64,000 nucleotides of DNA from Actinomyces minihominis (GTDB lineage: Bacteria; Actinomycetota; Actinomycetes; Actinomycetales; Actinomycetaceae): contig NZ_FYEG01000001.1 of NCBI RefSeq assembly GCF_900187855.1, positions 124,001-188,000 on the forward strand. Direction: 5' to 3'. The first letter of the stretch is position 1. The number at the start of each line of letters is the position of its first letter. Position numbers and translations under genes: made by a program. This document shows, piece by piece, positions 52,195-60,109 of this stretch. A model generated the notes under the pieces. The model made no database searches, was not told the origin of the DNA, and saw only the letters and a list, made by a program, of their open reading frames with translations.

Positions 52195-52470
52195 CTAGTG
52201 AAACTCTGGAAGATCTCGGGCCGGAAGGATATCCTCTACCCCCACATCGAGGGCATTCGCAATGGCTACCAGCGTCGTGAGGGTCGGGTTGGCAGTGGCA
52301 CCCTGGCTATCCAGCCCACGTTCCAGGCGCTGATAGGTGTACCTCGAAAGACCCGCGGCGTAGGCTACGCTCTCCTGCGACATTTCCCGGTCTCGTCGAA
52401 CACTGTGCAGGATATCGCCGAGATCCCGGGCGTACTCAGCCCACACCTCGGAATCACGGAGTTTCGACAT
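52195..52470 (-). CDS. XRE-family helix-turn-helix regulator
   Basis: 91 residues from ATG 52470 (GGAACGG upstream); an extension of 22 codons is open. The single HTH is REMSQESVAYAAGLSRYTYQRLERG, given here as two halves: MSQESVAYAAGLS and RYTYQRLERG, about residues 32-56. No effector domain. A palindrome upstream at 52519-52534 may be its own operator. Confidence 0.85.
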   Translation of the reverse strand: MSKLRDSEVWAEYARDLGDILHSVRRDREMSQESVAYAAGLSRYTYQRLERGLDSQGATANPTLTTLVAIANALDVGVEDILPARDLPEFH

Positions 52471-52518
52471 GAGACTACCGTTCCGGACGGGGCCTACAAA
52501 TACGACCTCATAGGTTAG

Positions 52519-52534
52519 GCCACTTATATGTGGC
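52519..52534. promoter_or_regulatory. Palindrome upstream of XRE gene, possible operator
   Basis: GCCACTTATATGTGGC is palindromic at 14 of 16 positions and lies 49 bp upstream of the XRE start, overlapping a TATAAG -10-like hexamer on the minus strand. Confidence 0.4.
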
Positions 52535-52629
52535 ATCCCAGGGTGGAAGTTACCCTACGCTACGGGGGCTCCAACCCCCTCTGGACTGCACCTTTGTGGT
52601 TTCCTTCAGCTCCGGAGGGCCCGGGTTCG

Positions 52630-53589
52630 TCACATTGAACGAGCTAGGTGCTCATCCATGATTTCTCGGGCGGCAATCGTGATATCCCTCCAGCGGGGTT
52701 CTGTGCCGCCCATTTGGACCTGCCTTGCGAACTCCTCAAGTTCAAAGTGCATGCCTTCAACCGGAGCAGGGTGTGGAGCATCAAGCAGAACCTCACGCGT
52801 TCCTATGCGTGGAATGAGCTCTATGTGTGACGGCTGAGCCAAGTTATCGATAGTGAGCGCTCCACCCTCTCCCACAATCGTTGAGGGAGTGACACTGGAG
52901 ATGACTTTCGAGTAAACGATGTCAACCAGCATCGAACCGTAGTCAAGGAGGATGGATCCAAGTGCTTCAAAGCCATTCTCAAGGCGCACACTGGTTCCAC
53001 TGGTGGAGTGCGGGATTCCGAACCAATCGAGTGCCGGTTCGAGGCAGTAGACCCCTATGTCCGCTACCGCACTATTACCCAGGCCCGGATCAAATGCGTT
53101 GGGTGCCTCACCGGCCCGATGCCGGTCATAGCGTGAGGAGTACTGGAGATTTTCCAGGTGTGCGTAGCGCAACTTTCCAAGTCTTTGGAGAGCCTGCCTT
53201 ATTAGCTCGTGATGGGGGGCGTGAAGGCTTCTGGTCGCCTCCATCGCCACAACACCCTTATCTTCAGCTGCCGCAAAAACTCGCCGCGTGATTTCAGCGT
53301 TCTCCGCCATGGTCTTTTCGAGGAGGACGTGCCTACCGCGGGCAATGGCCGCAAGCGCCTGTCCTGCGTGCGCCGAGGTCGGACTGGCAACATAGACGGC
53401 GTCGACGTCCTCGAACATCCCATCGAGGTCGCTGTAAGAAGCGGCCAGCCCATGCTGCTGCGCAAACGCGGCACCCCCCTCTATGGTGCGAGAGAAAACG
53501 CCGTGGGGAACCACCGCACCATTGGTTTGCCGTGCGGCCTCAACGAACCAACTGCTGACGAAGTTGGTTCCGATAATCCCAAATTTCAT
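52630..53589 (-). CDS. Gfo/Idh/MocA-family NAD(P)-dependent oxidoreductase
   Basis: 319 residues. N-terminal Rossmann fold MKFGIIGTNFVSSWFVEAA, then DAVYVASPTSAHAGQALAA and HVLLEKTMAENAEI (the family EKP lysine is kept, Lys then Thr). C-terminal alpha/beta substrate domain with ADIGVYCLEPALDWFG. Substrate is probably a sugar, inositol or related polyol but undetermined. 4 bp before the CBS gene in reading direction of the shared strand, so they may be co-transcribed. Confidence 0.9.
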   Translation of the reverse strand: MKFGIIGTNFVSSWFVEAARQTNGAVVPHGVFSRTIEGGAAFAQQHGLAASYSDLDGMFEDVDAVYVASPTSAHAGQALAAIARGRHVLLEKTMAENAEITRRVFAAAEDKGVVAMEATRSLHAPHHELIRQALQRLGKLRYAHLENLQYSSRYDRHRAGEAPNAFDPGLGNSAVADIGVYCLEPALDWFGIPHSTSGTSVRLENGFEALGSILLDYGSMLVDIVYSKVISSVTPSTIVGEGGALTIDNLAQPSHIELIPRIGTREVLLDAPHPAPVEGMHFELEEFARQVQMGGTEPRWRDITIAAREIMDEHLARSM

Positions 53590-53593
53590 GGGA

Positions 53594-54040
53594 CTAGTTC
53601 ATGCGCTGCGCAAACGCACTCTCTGAGTGCACGTACCTCTCAAGGTGATCACGCTCTGCCTCTAGGTCATCGAGGCGCGCCTTGACAACGTCACCAATCG
53701 ATACAATCCCGACAAGATGACCACCATCAACCACCGGCAGGTGACGGAAGCGTCCGTTGGTCATGACGGTGGCAAGTTCCTTCACTTCGTCATCCGGGGA
53801 GCACGTGGTGACGGCTGTGGTCATGATCGCCGTCACCGGATCATCCACGCTTCCTGCGCCGGCCAGGTAGCGAACCACGTCACGCTCAGAGGCAATGCCC
53901 GCCAGGGAGTCCTCATCCAGGATGACAATTGCGCCAATCCTCTTCTCCCACAGCAGGGAAACTAGTTCGGCTATCGTCGCAGTTGAAGGAAGCGAGACAA
54001 CGTCGCTTCCCTTCTTTCTTATGATTCCAGTAACGTCCAT
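53594..54040 (-). CDS. CBS-domain pair protein
   Basis: 148 residues, made of two CBS motifs in tandem: SLPSTATIAELVSLLWEKRIGA... GIASERDVVRYLAG and TCSPDDEVKELATVMTNGRFRHLPV... GIVSIGDVVKARLDD. Stand-alone Bateman modules usually sense adenine nucleotides. Short charged C-terminal helix (LEAERDHLERYVHSESAF). Upstream of the oxidoreductase gene on the same strand. Confidence 0.9.
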   Translation of the reverse strand: MDVTGIIRKKGSDVVSLPSTATIAELVSLLWEKRIGAIVILDEDSLAGIASERDVVRYLAGAGSVDDPVTAIMTTAVTTCSPDDEVKELATVMTNGRFRHLPVVDGGHLVGIVSIGDVVKARLDDLEAERDHLERYVHSESAFAQRMN

Positions 54041-54122
54041 GGGAAAAAAGTACCACTCGTGACGCAGATCACTGAAAGGTGTCCATTGCCCGGACCATGC
54101 TCACCCTGCCTAGAGTTGCCCC

Positions 54123-54614
54123 ATGGAGATTGAGCTATATAGCGAAGAGCGCCACCGCGCCTTCTCAGAGATGTTCCTCGACTATTTCCTGGGCGACTTT
54201 AAAGCGCCCTTCTCAGAGGAGATGATCCGGGACGAGATTATCCCCAAGTACACCGAACTCTCGAAGCAAAACATCGCCCCCATCCTGCTTGCGGTCGAAG
54301 AGGGCGACCCAATTGCATTCATCAACTTTCAGATCGACTCTGAGAACAGCAACTGGAACGAACGCCCGGGGTGGGGCATGATCCGCGAGATCCACGTCAA
54401 CCCTGGCTTCCGCAGGCACGGGGTCGGTTCCGTTCTGGTCCGAATCGCCACCCGTGTCATGAGGGGTTCCGGCGCCACACATGCCTACCTGACCACCGAG
54501 GACACCTTTGAGTTCTGGGAGAAACTGGGGTGGAAGCGCACCGATTCCATCGCCCCCAACGGAGGCACCATCATGGAAAAGGATTTGACCGAGGACGAGG
54601 ACGCCACACAGTGA
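54123..54614 (+). CDS. GNAT-family N-acetyltransferase
   Basis: 163 residues. Acetyl-CoA binding motif A seen as IREIHVNPGFRRHGVGSVLVRIATR (shown for position about 92-116: key RRHGVGS loop), and C-terminal FEFWEKLGWKRTDSI. Substrate unknown. Overlaps the next gene by 4 nt (GTGA), suggesting a two-gene unit. Confidence 0.88.
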   Translation: MEIELYSEERHRAFSEMFLDYFLGDFKAPFSEEMIRDEIIPKYTELSKQNIAPILLAVEEGDPIAFINFQIDSENSNWNERPGWGMIREIHVNPGFRRHGVGSVLVRIATRVMRGSGATHAYLTTEDTFEFWEKLGWKRTDSIAPNGGTIMEKDLTEDEDATQ

Positions 54615-54961
54615 ACCGTCACAGGATCTTTGACATACCCCTGGCAGACATCTACCCCCTCTACCTCACCAAGGTGACAAAGAAGGGGCGCAGCGAGGCT
54701 GAACTGACAGAGGTCATTAACTGGCTCACCGGCCTGGGTGACGGCGACCTTGCCAGGCACCTTGAGGCTCGCACCACGCTCGAAGACTTCTTTGCCTCCG
54801 TGGACCTCAATCCCAACGCCTCCCTGATCACCGGCAGCATCTGCGGATACCGCGTCCAGGATATTGAGGATCCCCTCATGCAGAAGATCCGCTACCTGGA
54901 CAAACTGGTTGACGAGTTGGCCAAGGGACGCCCAATGGAAAAGATCCTCAGAGTCGGCTAG
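54611..54961 (+). CDS. DUF2200 protein
   Basis: 116 residues from GTG 54611. HRIFDIPLADIYPLYLTKV, KKGRSEAELTEVINWLTG, LNPNASLITGSICGYRV and EDPLMQKIRYLDKLVDEL follow the DUF2200 pattern almost throughout. Function unknown; family members are small cytosolic proteins. Translationally coupled to the GNAT gene. Confidence 0.88.
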   Translation: MNRHRIFDIPLADIYPLYLTKVTKKGRSEAELTEVINWLTGLGDGDLARHLEARTTLEDFFASVDLNPNASLITGSICGYRVQDIEDPLMQKIRYLDKLVDELAKGRPMEKILRVG

Positions 54962-55003
54962 GTGACCCGGGGCCGCGCATCCAGCTCGTGGCGACACCGC
55001 CCC

Positions 55004-55537
55004 CTAGCCTGCAACCTCCATGCCCAGGGCAACGATCCCGCGATGAATCTCCTCATCCGAGAGATCCCTGAGGGTTTCATCGACGGCGGGCGCCACCAGA
55101 CCCGTAAGGAACATTCCCACCTTCACCCTTCGAATGGGGTCGGGGTTGTCCCCAAGAAGCTGCTCTCGCATCTCTCTAAAAAGACTTCCTTCACTCCTCA
55201 CAAGGGAGATAACAGCAACATCGCTGAGCATGACCGCGTAGAGACTCCGGTTGGCGATGGCTCCATCCGCAAGTCCCTCAACCACCGTTCTCACACGGTC
55301 CTCATGTTCGGAAGTTCCCCGGGCCGCCTCGACCAGAGATTGGAGACCTGTGATTGCCGGTTCGAGGACGGCGGCAACAATGCCGTCTTTCGAGCGGAAG
55401 TGATAATAGACAGCCGCTTTTGTAACTCCCATCTCGTTTGCAATCATCTGGAGGGAGGTCCCATGAACACCGTTTTTGGCAAAAAGTGCCAGTGAAACGT
55501 CAACGATGCGGTCCCTGGTAGAAAGTTCAGCGCTCAT
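55004..55537 (-). CDS. TetR-family transcriptional regulator
   Basis: 177 residues from ATG 55537. HTH at residues about 6-50: TRDRIVDVSLALFAKNGVHG and MIANEMGVTKAAVYYHFRSKD. The C-terminal ligand domain is variable. No Shine-Dalgarno sequence; a TAGATT hexamer 8 nt upstream could be the -10 of a near-leaderless transcript. An 18-bp palindrome (55551-55568) abuts that hexamer, so self-repression is likely, along with control of the divergent flavoprotein. Confidence 0.92.
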   Translation of the reverse strand: MSAELSTRDRIVDVSLALFAKNGVHGTSLQMIANEMGVTKAAVYYHFRSKDGIVAAVLEPAITGLQSLVEAARGTSEHEDRVRTVVEGLADGAIANRSLYAVMLSDVAVISLVRSEGSLFREMREQLLGDNPDPIRRVKVGMFLTGLVAPAVDETLRDLSDEEIHRGIVALGMEVAG

Positions 55538-55550
55538 AGAAAGTAAATCT

Positions 55551-55568
55551 ACTTGCCGATCGGCTAGT
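55551..55568. promoter_or_regulatory. TetR operator candidate between tetR and flavoprotein genes
   Basis: ACTTGCCGATCGGCTAGT is an 18-bp palindrome with a single mismatched pair and a perfect GCCGATCGGC core. It starts at the -10 hexamer of the TetR gene, 68 bp before the flavoprotein ATG. ATCGGCTAGTTTC from this site recurs at 58481-58493, upstream of the SDR gene. Confidence 0.7.
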
Positions 55569-55635
55569 TTCGCTACACAATGGTACTGGTCGTCATGGAG
55601 GACGACACTAAATAGACAGAGTGGAGCCAAAAACC

Positions 55636-57327
55636 ATGAGCAAATCTGTTGTCCCTTCGGGTCCTGTTGCACACGATACCGAGGTCGACCTTCTAGTTAT
55701 CGGATCGGGCACCGGCCTGGCTGCCGCCCTTTCGGCAGACGAGCTCGGCCTCAACGTCCTGGTCGCCGAAAAGTCCGAAGTCGTAGGTGGTAACACCGCC
55801 CTGTCCGGTGGCGCCTACTGGATCCCAGGCAACCCGGCCCTCATCCGCGACGGCTTTGATGACACGGTGAAGCAGGGACACGAGTACCTTGAGGCAATCG
55901 TCGAGGACTCTCCGAAGGATCGCTGGGAGTCCTTCCTAGAGAACGGCCCCGAAGCAATCGAGATGATCGAGCGCACCACCCCCCTGGAGTTCTTCTGGGC
56001 TGAGGGCTACTCGGACTACCACCCTGAGAACCCCGGCGGCGCCGCCATCGGTCGTACCTGCGAGTCGAAGCCGTTTGACGCTTCCGTCCTCGGCGAAGAA
56101 CGGGCCCGCCTGCGCGGCGGCCTCATGGAAGCCCCCATCCCCATGCCGGTCACCGGAGCCGACTACAAGTGGATGAACCTGATGGCCCGCACCCCGCTGA
56201 AGTCGTGGCCCAAGATCATCAAGCGCGCCGTTCAGGGTATTGGCGGCCTAGCCTTCAAACGCGAGTACACAGCGGGCGGCCAGGCCCTCGCTGCCGGTCT
56301 CTTTGCCGGTGTGGTTCAGGCCGGTATCCCGGTGTGGACCCGCACCTCCCTCGTCGACCTCATTGAGGAAGATGGGGCAGTCGTTGGCGCCGTCCTCGAA
56401 CAGGATGGCAAGAAGGTTACCGTTCGCACCCGACGAGGCGTGGTTCTTGCCGCCGGTGGTTTCGAGCGCAACATGGAGGCCCGCCGCAAGTACCAGGGCG
56501 AGTCCCTCACCCAGGACCTCAGCCTGGGTGTGGATGAGAACCAGGGCGATGCCATCTGGATGGCTCAGCGCCTCGGCGCAGGTACCCGCCTGATGAATGA
56601 AGCCTGGTGGTTCCCTGGCGTTACCCCGATCAACAAGGGTGACAGGCCGGGCGTTTTGCTAGCCGAGCGTGCTCTTCCCGGATCGATGATCGTTGATGAG
56701 ACAGGACGTCGTTTTGTCAACGAAGCCACCGGTTACATGGTCTTCGGGCAGACCGTCCTGGAGAACCGTGCTGCCGGTCGCCCGATCGAAGAAATGTGGC
56801 TGGTCGTCGACCAGGCTTACCGCAACCGTTACGTCTTTGCCGGTTCGATCTTCCCGACCATGCCGTTCCCGAAGGAATGGTATGATGCGGGCATCGTCGT
56901 TTCCGGTGACACTCCCCGTGAGCTTGCCGAAAAGATGGGCGTTCCAGTCGAATCCTTCCTCGAACAATTCAGCGAGTTCAACGCCATGGCCGAGGCCGGC
57001 ATCGACAGTGATTTCGAGCGCGGTAACTCCGCGTACGACCGCTACTACGGTGACCCGACCCAGAAGCCGAACGCGAACCTTCGTCCTCTCGGTGGCAAGC
57101 TGTACGCCGTCAACATCTCCCTGTCCGACCTGGGAACCTGTGGTGGCCTGATGGCTGATGGATCCGGTCGTGTTCAGCGCGAGGACGGCACCGTTATCCC
57201 CGGCCTCTACGCCATCGGTAACACCGCGGGGAACGCTTTCGGTCACGTGTACCCGGGTGCTGGCGCCACCATTGCCCAGGGCATCGTCTTCGGTCACGCC
57301 GCAGCTAAGGACGCCGCGCGCAAGTAA
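55636..57327 (+). CDS. FAD-dependent oxidoreductase, fumarate reductase/3-ketosteroid dehydrogenase type
   Basis: 563 residues from ATG 55636 (GGAG upstream). FAD_binding_2 family. N-terminal dinucleotide fold VIGSGTGLAAALSADELG and EVVGGNTALSGGAYWIPGN; C-terminal FAD part GGLMADGSGRV, GLYAIGNTAGNAFG and YPGAGATIAQGIVFG. The GNTAGNAFG...YPGAGATI ending is most like 3-ketosteroid delta-1-dehydrogenases (KstD) and relatives, rather than quinol:fumarate reductase flavoproteins, and no haem or Fe-S domain is attached. No signal peptide. Substrate unknown; a small hydrophobic ketone is possible. Divergent from tetR. Confidence 0.85.
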   Translation: MSKSVVPSGPVAHDTEVDLLVIGSGTGLAAALSADELGLNVLVAEKSEVVGGNTALSGGAYWIPGNPALIRDGFDDTVKQGHEYLEAIVEDSPKDRWESFLENGPEAIEMIERTTPLEFFWAEGYSDYHPENPGGAAIGRTCESKPFDASVLGEERARLRGGLMEAPIPMPVTGADYKWMNLMARTPLKSWPKIIKRAVQGIGGLAFKREYTAGGQALAAGLFAGVVQAGIPVWTRTSLVDLIEEDGAVVGAVLEQDGKKVTVRTRRGVVLAAGGFERNMEARRKYQGESLTQDLSLGVDENQGDAIWMAQRLGAGTRLMNEAWWFPGVTPINKGDRPGVLLAERALPGSMIVDETGRRFVNEATGYMVFGQTVLENRAAGRPIEEMWLVVDQAYRNRYVFAGSIFPTMPFPKEWYDAGIVVSGDTPRELAEKMGVPVESFLEQFSEFNAMAEAGIDSDFERGNSAYDRYYGDPTQKPNANLRPLGGKLYAVNISLSDLGTCGGLMADGSGRVQREDGTVIPGLYAIGNTAGNAFGHVYPGAGATIAQGIVFGHAAAKDAARK

Positions 57328-57350
57328 CTCAGTCTAGAGCCAAGACAAAC

Positions 57351-57382
57351 CAATGGGGGCCCCTGTTACAGGGCCCCCATTG
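57351..57382. terminator. Bidirectional terminator between flavoprotein and SDR genes
   Basis: CAATGGGGGCCC (57351-57362) pairs with GGGCCCCCATTG (57371-57382) around an 8-nt loop. It lies 23 nt past the flavoprotein stop and 13 nt past the convergent SDR stop. Confidence 0.8.
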
Positions 57383-57395
57383 CCTTACCCGGGAT

Positions 57396-58388
57396 CTAGG
57401 CTTTCGCCTCCTGGGCCAAGCAGTACCTGATGCTCTCACGGATAGCATCCTCGACAGACTCTTCACGCAAGCCCAGCAGCTCCACCGTTTCAGCCGGATC
57501 TGTGACGGCATCACGGGACTGGAACACGGCTGAGTCAGCCAGGTGGATTCCATGTTCGACGCCGGCTGAGGCAGCCTGGGCATCGTAGCCCTCCATGGTT
57601 TCCTTCACGGCTTCCAGTGGCACTGTGATCACCTGCGCCGGATCACGATCAAGCTCCTCACAGATGATCCTGTGGAAGTCCCGGTAGGACAGGTTATGCA
57701 TGTTGATGGCGTAGCGCCCCTCATGGGATCCGTTCTCCATGGCTCCCACCGCAGCCTGCGCGACGTGACCAACTGTGACCGAAGAGGTCGAGCCCTCCTG
57801 GACAACAACGACCTCGGGCTGTTTACGAACGATGTCGATGAACATCTGCCACAGCGGGGTCCGTCCCGGCATGGTGCCAAAGATGAACGGCAGACGCAGT
57901 GTCATCACGTCCATTTCACCGGCGCCCTCTATGCAGGCCACCTCTTCCTGGAGGAGGCGCGTGCGCGGGTACCCGTTGCGGGTGGCATAGCCCAGCTCTG
58001 GCCACTCCTCGGCAAAACGTGCCGTGTAGGACCCATAGAGGACGAACTTCTTGACCCCGGCTTCACGCGCCAGTCGGGCGATGCGCTGGGTGGGGACAAC
58101 ATTCTGTTCGTAGAAGAAGTATGAGGACGGTGCCGGAGGTGTCACACGCTCATCAGCCCCAGCGGCGTAGAAGACCGCATAGGCGCCCTTGAAGATCGCG
58201 AGGATTTCCTCGTCGCTCATATCGTTGAGGTTGCCGAACAGAGATTCGACTCCCTCGGGGAAAAGGTCTTCGACAGGAAGCGGGGGAAGGGCGAGCGAAG
58301 TGACTTCGTACCCCTTGCTCAAGAGCTCCAGAGTCGTGTGGTAACCAAGTAGTCCCGTACCGCCGATAACGATTACCTTCTTAGCCAT
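57396..58388 (-). CDS. NAD-dependent epimerase/dehydratase-type SDR
   Basis: 330 residues. Extended short-chain dehydrogenase: GGTGLLGYHTTLELL binds NAD(P), FYAAGADERV and FVLYGSYTARF follow. The catalytic Tyr-x-x-x-Lys appears as YPRTR, with arginine replacing lysine, which is unusual; activity could be altered. C-terminal domain of substrate type (LRLPFIFGTMPGRTPLWQMF). Convergent with the flavoprotein gene. Shares an operator-like sequence with the TetR region, so the two may act in one pathway. Confidence 0.87.
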   Translation of the reverse strand: MAKKVIVIGGTGLLGYHTTLELLSKGYEVTSLALPPLPVEDLFPEGVESLFGNLNDMSDEEILAIFKGAYAVFYAAGADERVTPPAPSSYFFYEQNVVPTQRIARLAREAGVKKFVLYGSYTARFAEEWPELGYATRNGYPRTRLLQEEVACIEGAGEMDVMTLRLPFIFGTMPGRTPLWQMFIDIVRKQPEVVVVQEGSTSSVTVGHVAQAAVGAMENGSHEGRYAINMHNLSYRDFHRIICEELDRDPAQVITVPLEAVKETMEGYDAQAASAGVEHGIHLADSAVFQSRDAVTDPAETVELLGLREESVEDAIRESIRYCLAQEAKA

Positions 58389-58480
58389 TTCTACCTCTAT
58401 CTACTGGTTTAAATACCCTCAGATTAAGGTGCAGAAGCAGCAGACCAACCTGACTAAAGGCTCAGTTCAGGCGTGATCTA

Positions 58481-58493
58481 ATCGGCTAGTTTC
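58481..58493. promoter_or_regulatory. Second copy of the TetR operator half (ATCGGCTAGTTTC)
   Basis: A 13-bp exact repeat of 55559-55571, placed 92 bp upstream of the SDR start codon on the minus strand. The left half of the palindrome is not kept here. Confidence 0.5.
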
Positions 58494-58494
58494 C

Positions 58495-58650
58495 TCAGTC
58501 ACAGTGACTCGTCAAAACCTTGACCATCAGGTAGTTCTGCAGTTTGACCCCGTTCACCAAGACGGTTCGCTCTTCCTCGACCTCGAACCCTTGGGCCCGG
58601 AAAAAGGGGATCGCTGTGATGCTGACGTTCGAGGTCTTTAGTTTCAGGCA
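58495..58650 (-). pseudogene. GNAT acetyltransferase, C-terminal fragment
   Basis: The last 50 residues of the minus frame read NVSITAIPFFRAQGFEVEE and RTVLVNGVKLQNYLMVK, the standard end of a GNAT acetyltransferase (family S-ITARPFFxxxGF...VxGxxLxNYxMxK). The preceding residues of the same ORF (58651-58890) do not continue the fold, and no acetyl-CoA motif is present. A remnant at the border of the accessory region. Confidence 0.7.
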
Positions 58651-58788
58651 CGGCTGCATCCGGTTTTCTGTCCAGGGGATAAATGGAAACATCATAACGT
58701 TGGCTTCACAGTGAAGGGGCGGAACCACCCGGGGGAATCCCCTCCAACCACCAATCGACAGGTGGGGGTGCCCATGCTGTACTTGGGC

Positions 58789-59280
58789 ATGAAACTGTTG
58801 AAAAGGTATCGCGCTACCGGAGCCGACTTTCCGTTCGGGGACCCGACCAAAGCGCACCGTGGTGTTGCCATGGAGGGCTACTTCTGGCACATCACAGAAC
58901 GCGAAGCCGGACGAACGCTCATTGCACTGTGCGGTGCCAATCGTGGCCCCGAGGGTCCCTGGGTCACCATCGGCCCCGGGTGCCCCTCGGTGGCCTTGGC
59001 CGGCTGATCCCTATGTCCTTTCGCATCGCGTACACCACCCGCACCTGCGGGTCGGGTCGACATCGATCGAAGCGAGTCGTGCCTGTTGACTGCACCGCTG
59101 CATGCCCTCCTTTTGAGCTCATTCCGTGTCTGGCGGTCCGCGGTTTAGGTCCAAATCCAGTGGGACGCACGGCGCGGGCTCGGGCGACCTTGGTTTTGGC
59201 ATGTGGGGCGCTGAGTCTTCCACGCCTGAACCCGTTTCTTGGCCGCGAAGCGAACGGGGTGCCTTGGCCTTTTCTGCCGT
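58789..59280 (+). pseudogene. Decayed tocopherol cyclase-like gene
   Basis: Residues coded from 58789 (MKLLKRYRATGADFPFGDP, then HRGVAMEGYFWHIT, RTLIALCGANRGPEGPW) match the start of an actinobacterial protein family related to tocopherol cyclases as I remember it. The frame runs out at 59007 and later pieces shift frame (LNPFLGREANGV near 59230-59265), so the gene looks broken by several indels. Family match is from memory, not a search. Confidence 0.5.
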
Positions 59281-59383
59281 AAGACGGCCTGGCAGCTGCG
59301 GTAGGCCGGGCCTGTTTCGACAGCTTCTCCGGTCAGACGCGCAGGGCGGTGCCTCAGAGAGCCGCCCTGACTGCCCCCTTCAC

Positions 59384-59414
59384 TTCACCGGGTGTCGGCC
59401 GCCCGTGTTAAGAT
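59384..59414 (+). promoter_or_regulatory. Promoter of the SAM riboswitch transcript
   Basis: TTCACC (59384-59389) and TAAGAT (59409-59414), 19 bp apart. Transcription would start about 59421, exactly at the 5' edge of the riboswitch. The same hexamers with the same spacing occur before glgE. Confidence 0.5.
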
Positions 59415-59421
59415 CTTCGTA

Positions 59422-59524
59422 GGTTCAAGAGTTGCAGCTTTCAGTACCTGGCTGGCTGCACGGCAACCCTCTCCATCGAGCGGGGTGCCCCGGGGGAAGA
59501 ACCGGCATGAGCAGACGTTCATGC
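59422..59524 (+). ncRNA. SAM-IV-type S-adenosylmethionine riboswitch
   Basis: The core CGGCAACCCTCTCC...GCGGGGTGCCCCGGG...GAAGAACCGGC matches the SAM-IV (SAM-I/IV-variant) consensus CGGCAACCCUCC...GGGGUGCCCCGGGUGA..ACC..GGC. P1 forms between GGTTC (59422-59426) and GAACC (59499-59503); a second helix pairs GCAGC (59434-59438) with GCTGC (59455-59459). A further hairpin GCATGA/TCATGC (59505-59524) follows. These RNAs normally switch methionine or SAM genes off when SAM is abundant. The gene that follows (59577) is not a known methionine gene. Confidence 0.75.
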
Positions 59525-59576
59525 AAGTCGATGGGTCTTGGTGTGTTTGCGCTGGGATCCGGTGAGGAATGTTCCT

Positions 59577-60095
59577 ATGTTTGTTTTTCCAGTTAATCCT
59601 GATGTTGAGAGAGCTGATGGTCGGGACCCCGCGGAGGCGTGGGGTGAGGTGCCTGAGGCTGATCGGTACGCGTGGTCTAGGTACATGTTGGATCACTGCC
59701 CTTTGTTTCCGGGGGCGGGCATTATGACGTTTATTGCTAGGGGTGTTGTTAACGGTGGCGATCACGTCCCGCAGGTGTGGAAGGAAACGGCTGCTGAGCT
59801 GCATGAGGCTGGATTTACACCGCTCTATTATTATCTGCTGGCTCAGTTGCTGTCGGAGAAGCACAGGCGGAATGAGCTGGATGAGGCAGCCCATGGGCAT
59901 CTTTTCAAGCAGTGGTACGGGCAGCCGTTTCCGGACTTCCGGCTTGATGCGAAGGCGTGGGAGCCGTGGGTTCGGCGGGTGGCGCAGTCGGAGTCCCCAG
60001 GGCGCGCGCTGGACCACGTGCTACATGGGCCGGACTTGCCGGCGCTGGGGATGCTGATTTCTGCCGAAGGGGTGGTGCAGGCAGTGCGGGACTGA
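59577..60095 (+). CDS. Unknown protein downstream of SAM riboswitch
   Basis: 172 residues from ATG 59577, preceded by GAGGA at 8 nt. Starts MFVFPVNPDVERADGRDPAEAW; helical and aromatic-rich afterward (YAWSRYMLDHCPLFPG, GFTPLYYYLLAQLLSEKHR, HLFKQWYGQPFPDF). No signal peptide, TM helix or motif recognised. Codons early in the gene (GTT, CCT, GAT) are less GC-rich than the housekeeping genes, suggesting transfer. By position it is the gene governed by the riboswitch. Confidence 0.65.
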   Translation: MFVFPVNPDVERADGRDPAEAWGEVPEADRYAWSRYMLDHCPLFPGAGIMTFIARGVVNGGDHVPQVWKETAAELHEAGFTPLYYYLLAQLLSEKHRRNELDEAAHGHLFKQWYGQPFPDFRLDAKAWEPWVRRVAQSESPGRALDHVLHGPDLPALGMLISAEGVVQAVRD

Positions 60096-60109
60096 CGGGG
60101 TTGGTGCGA

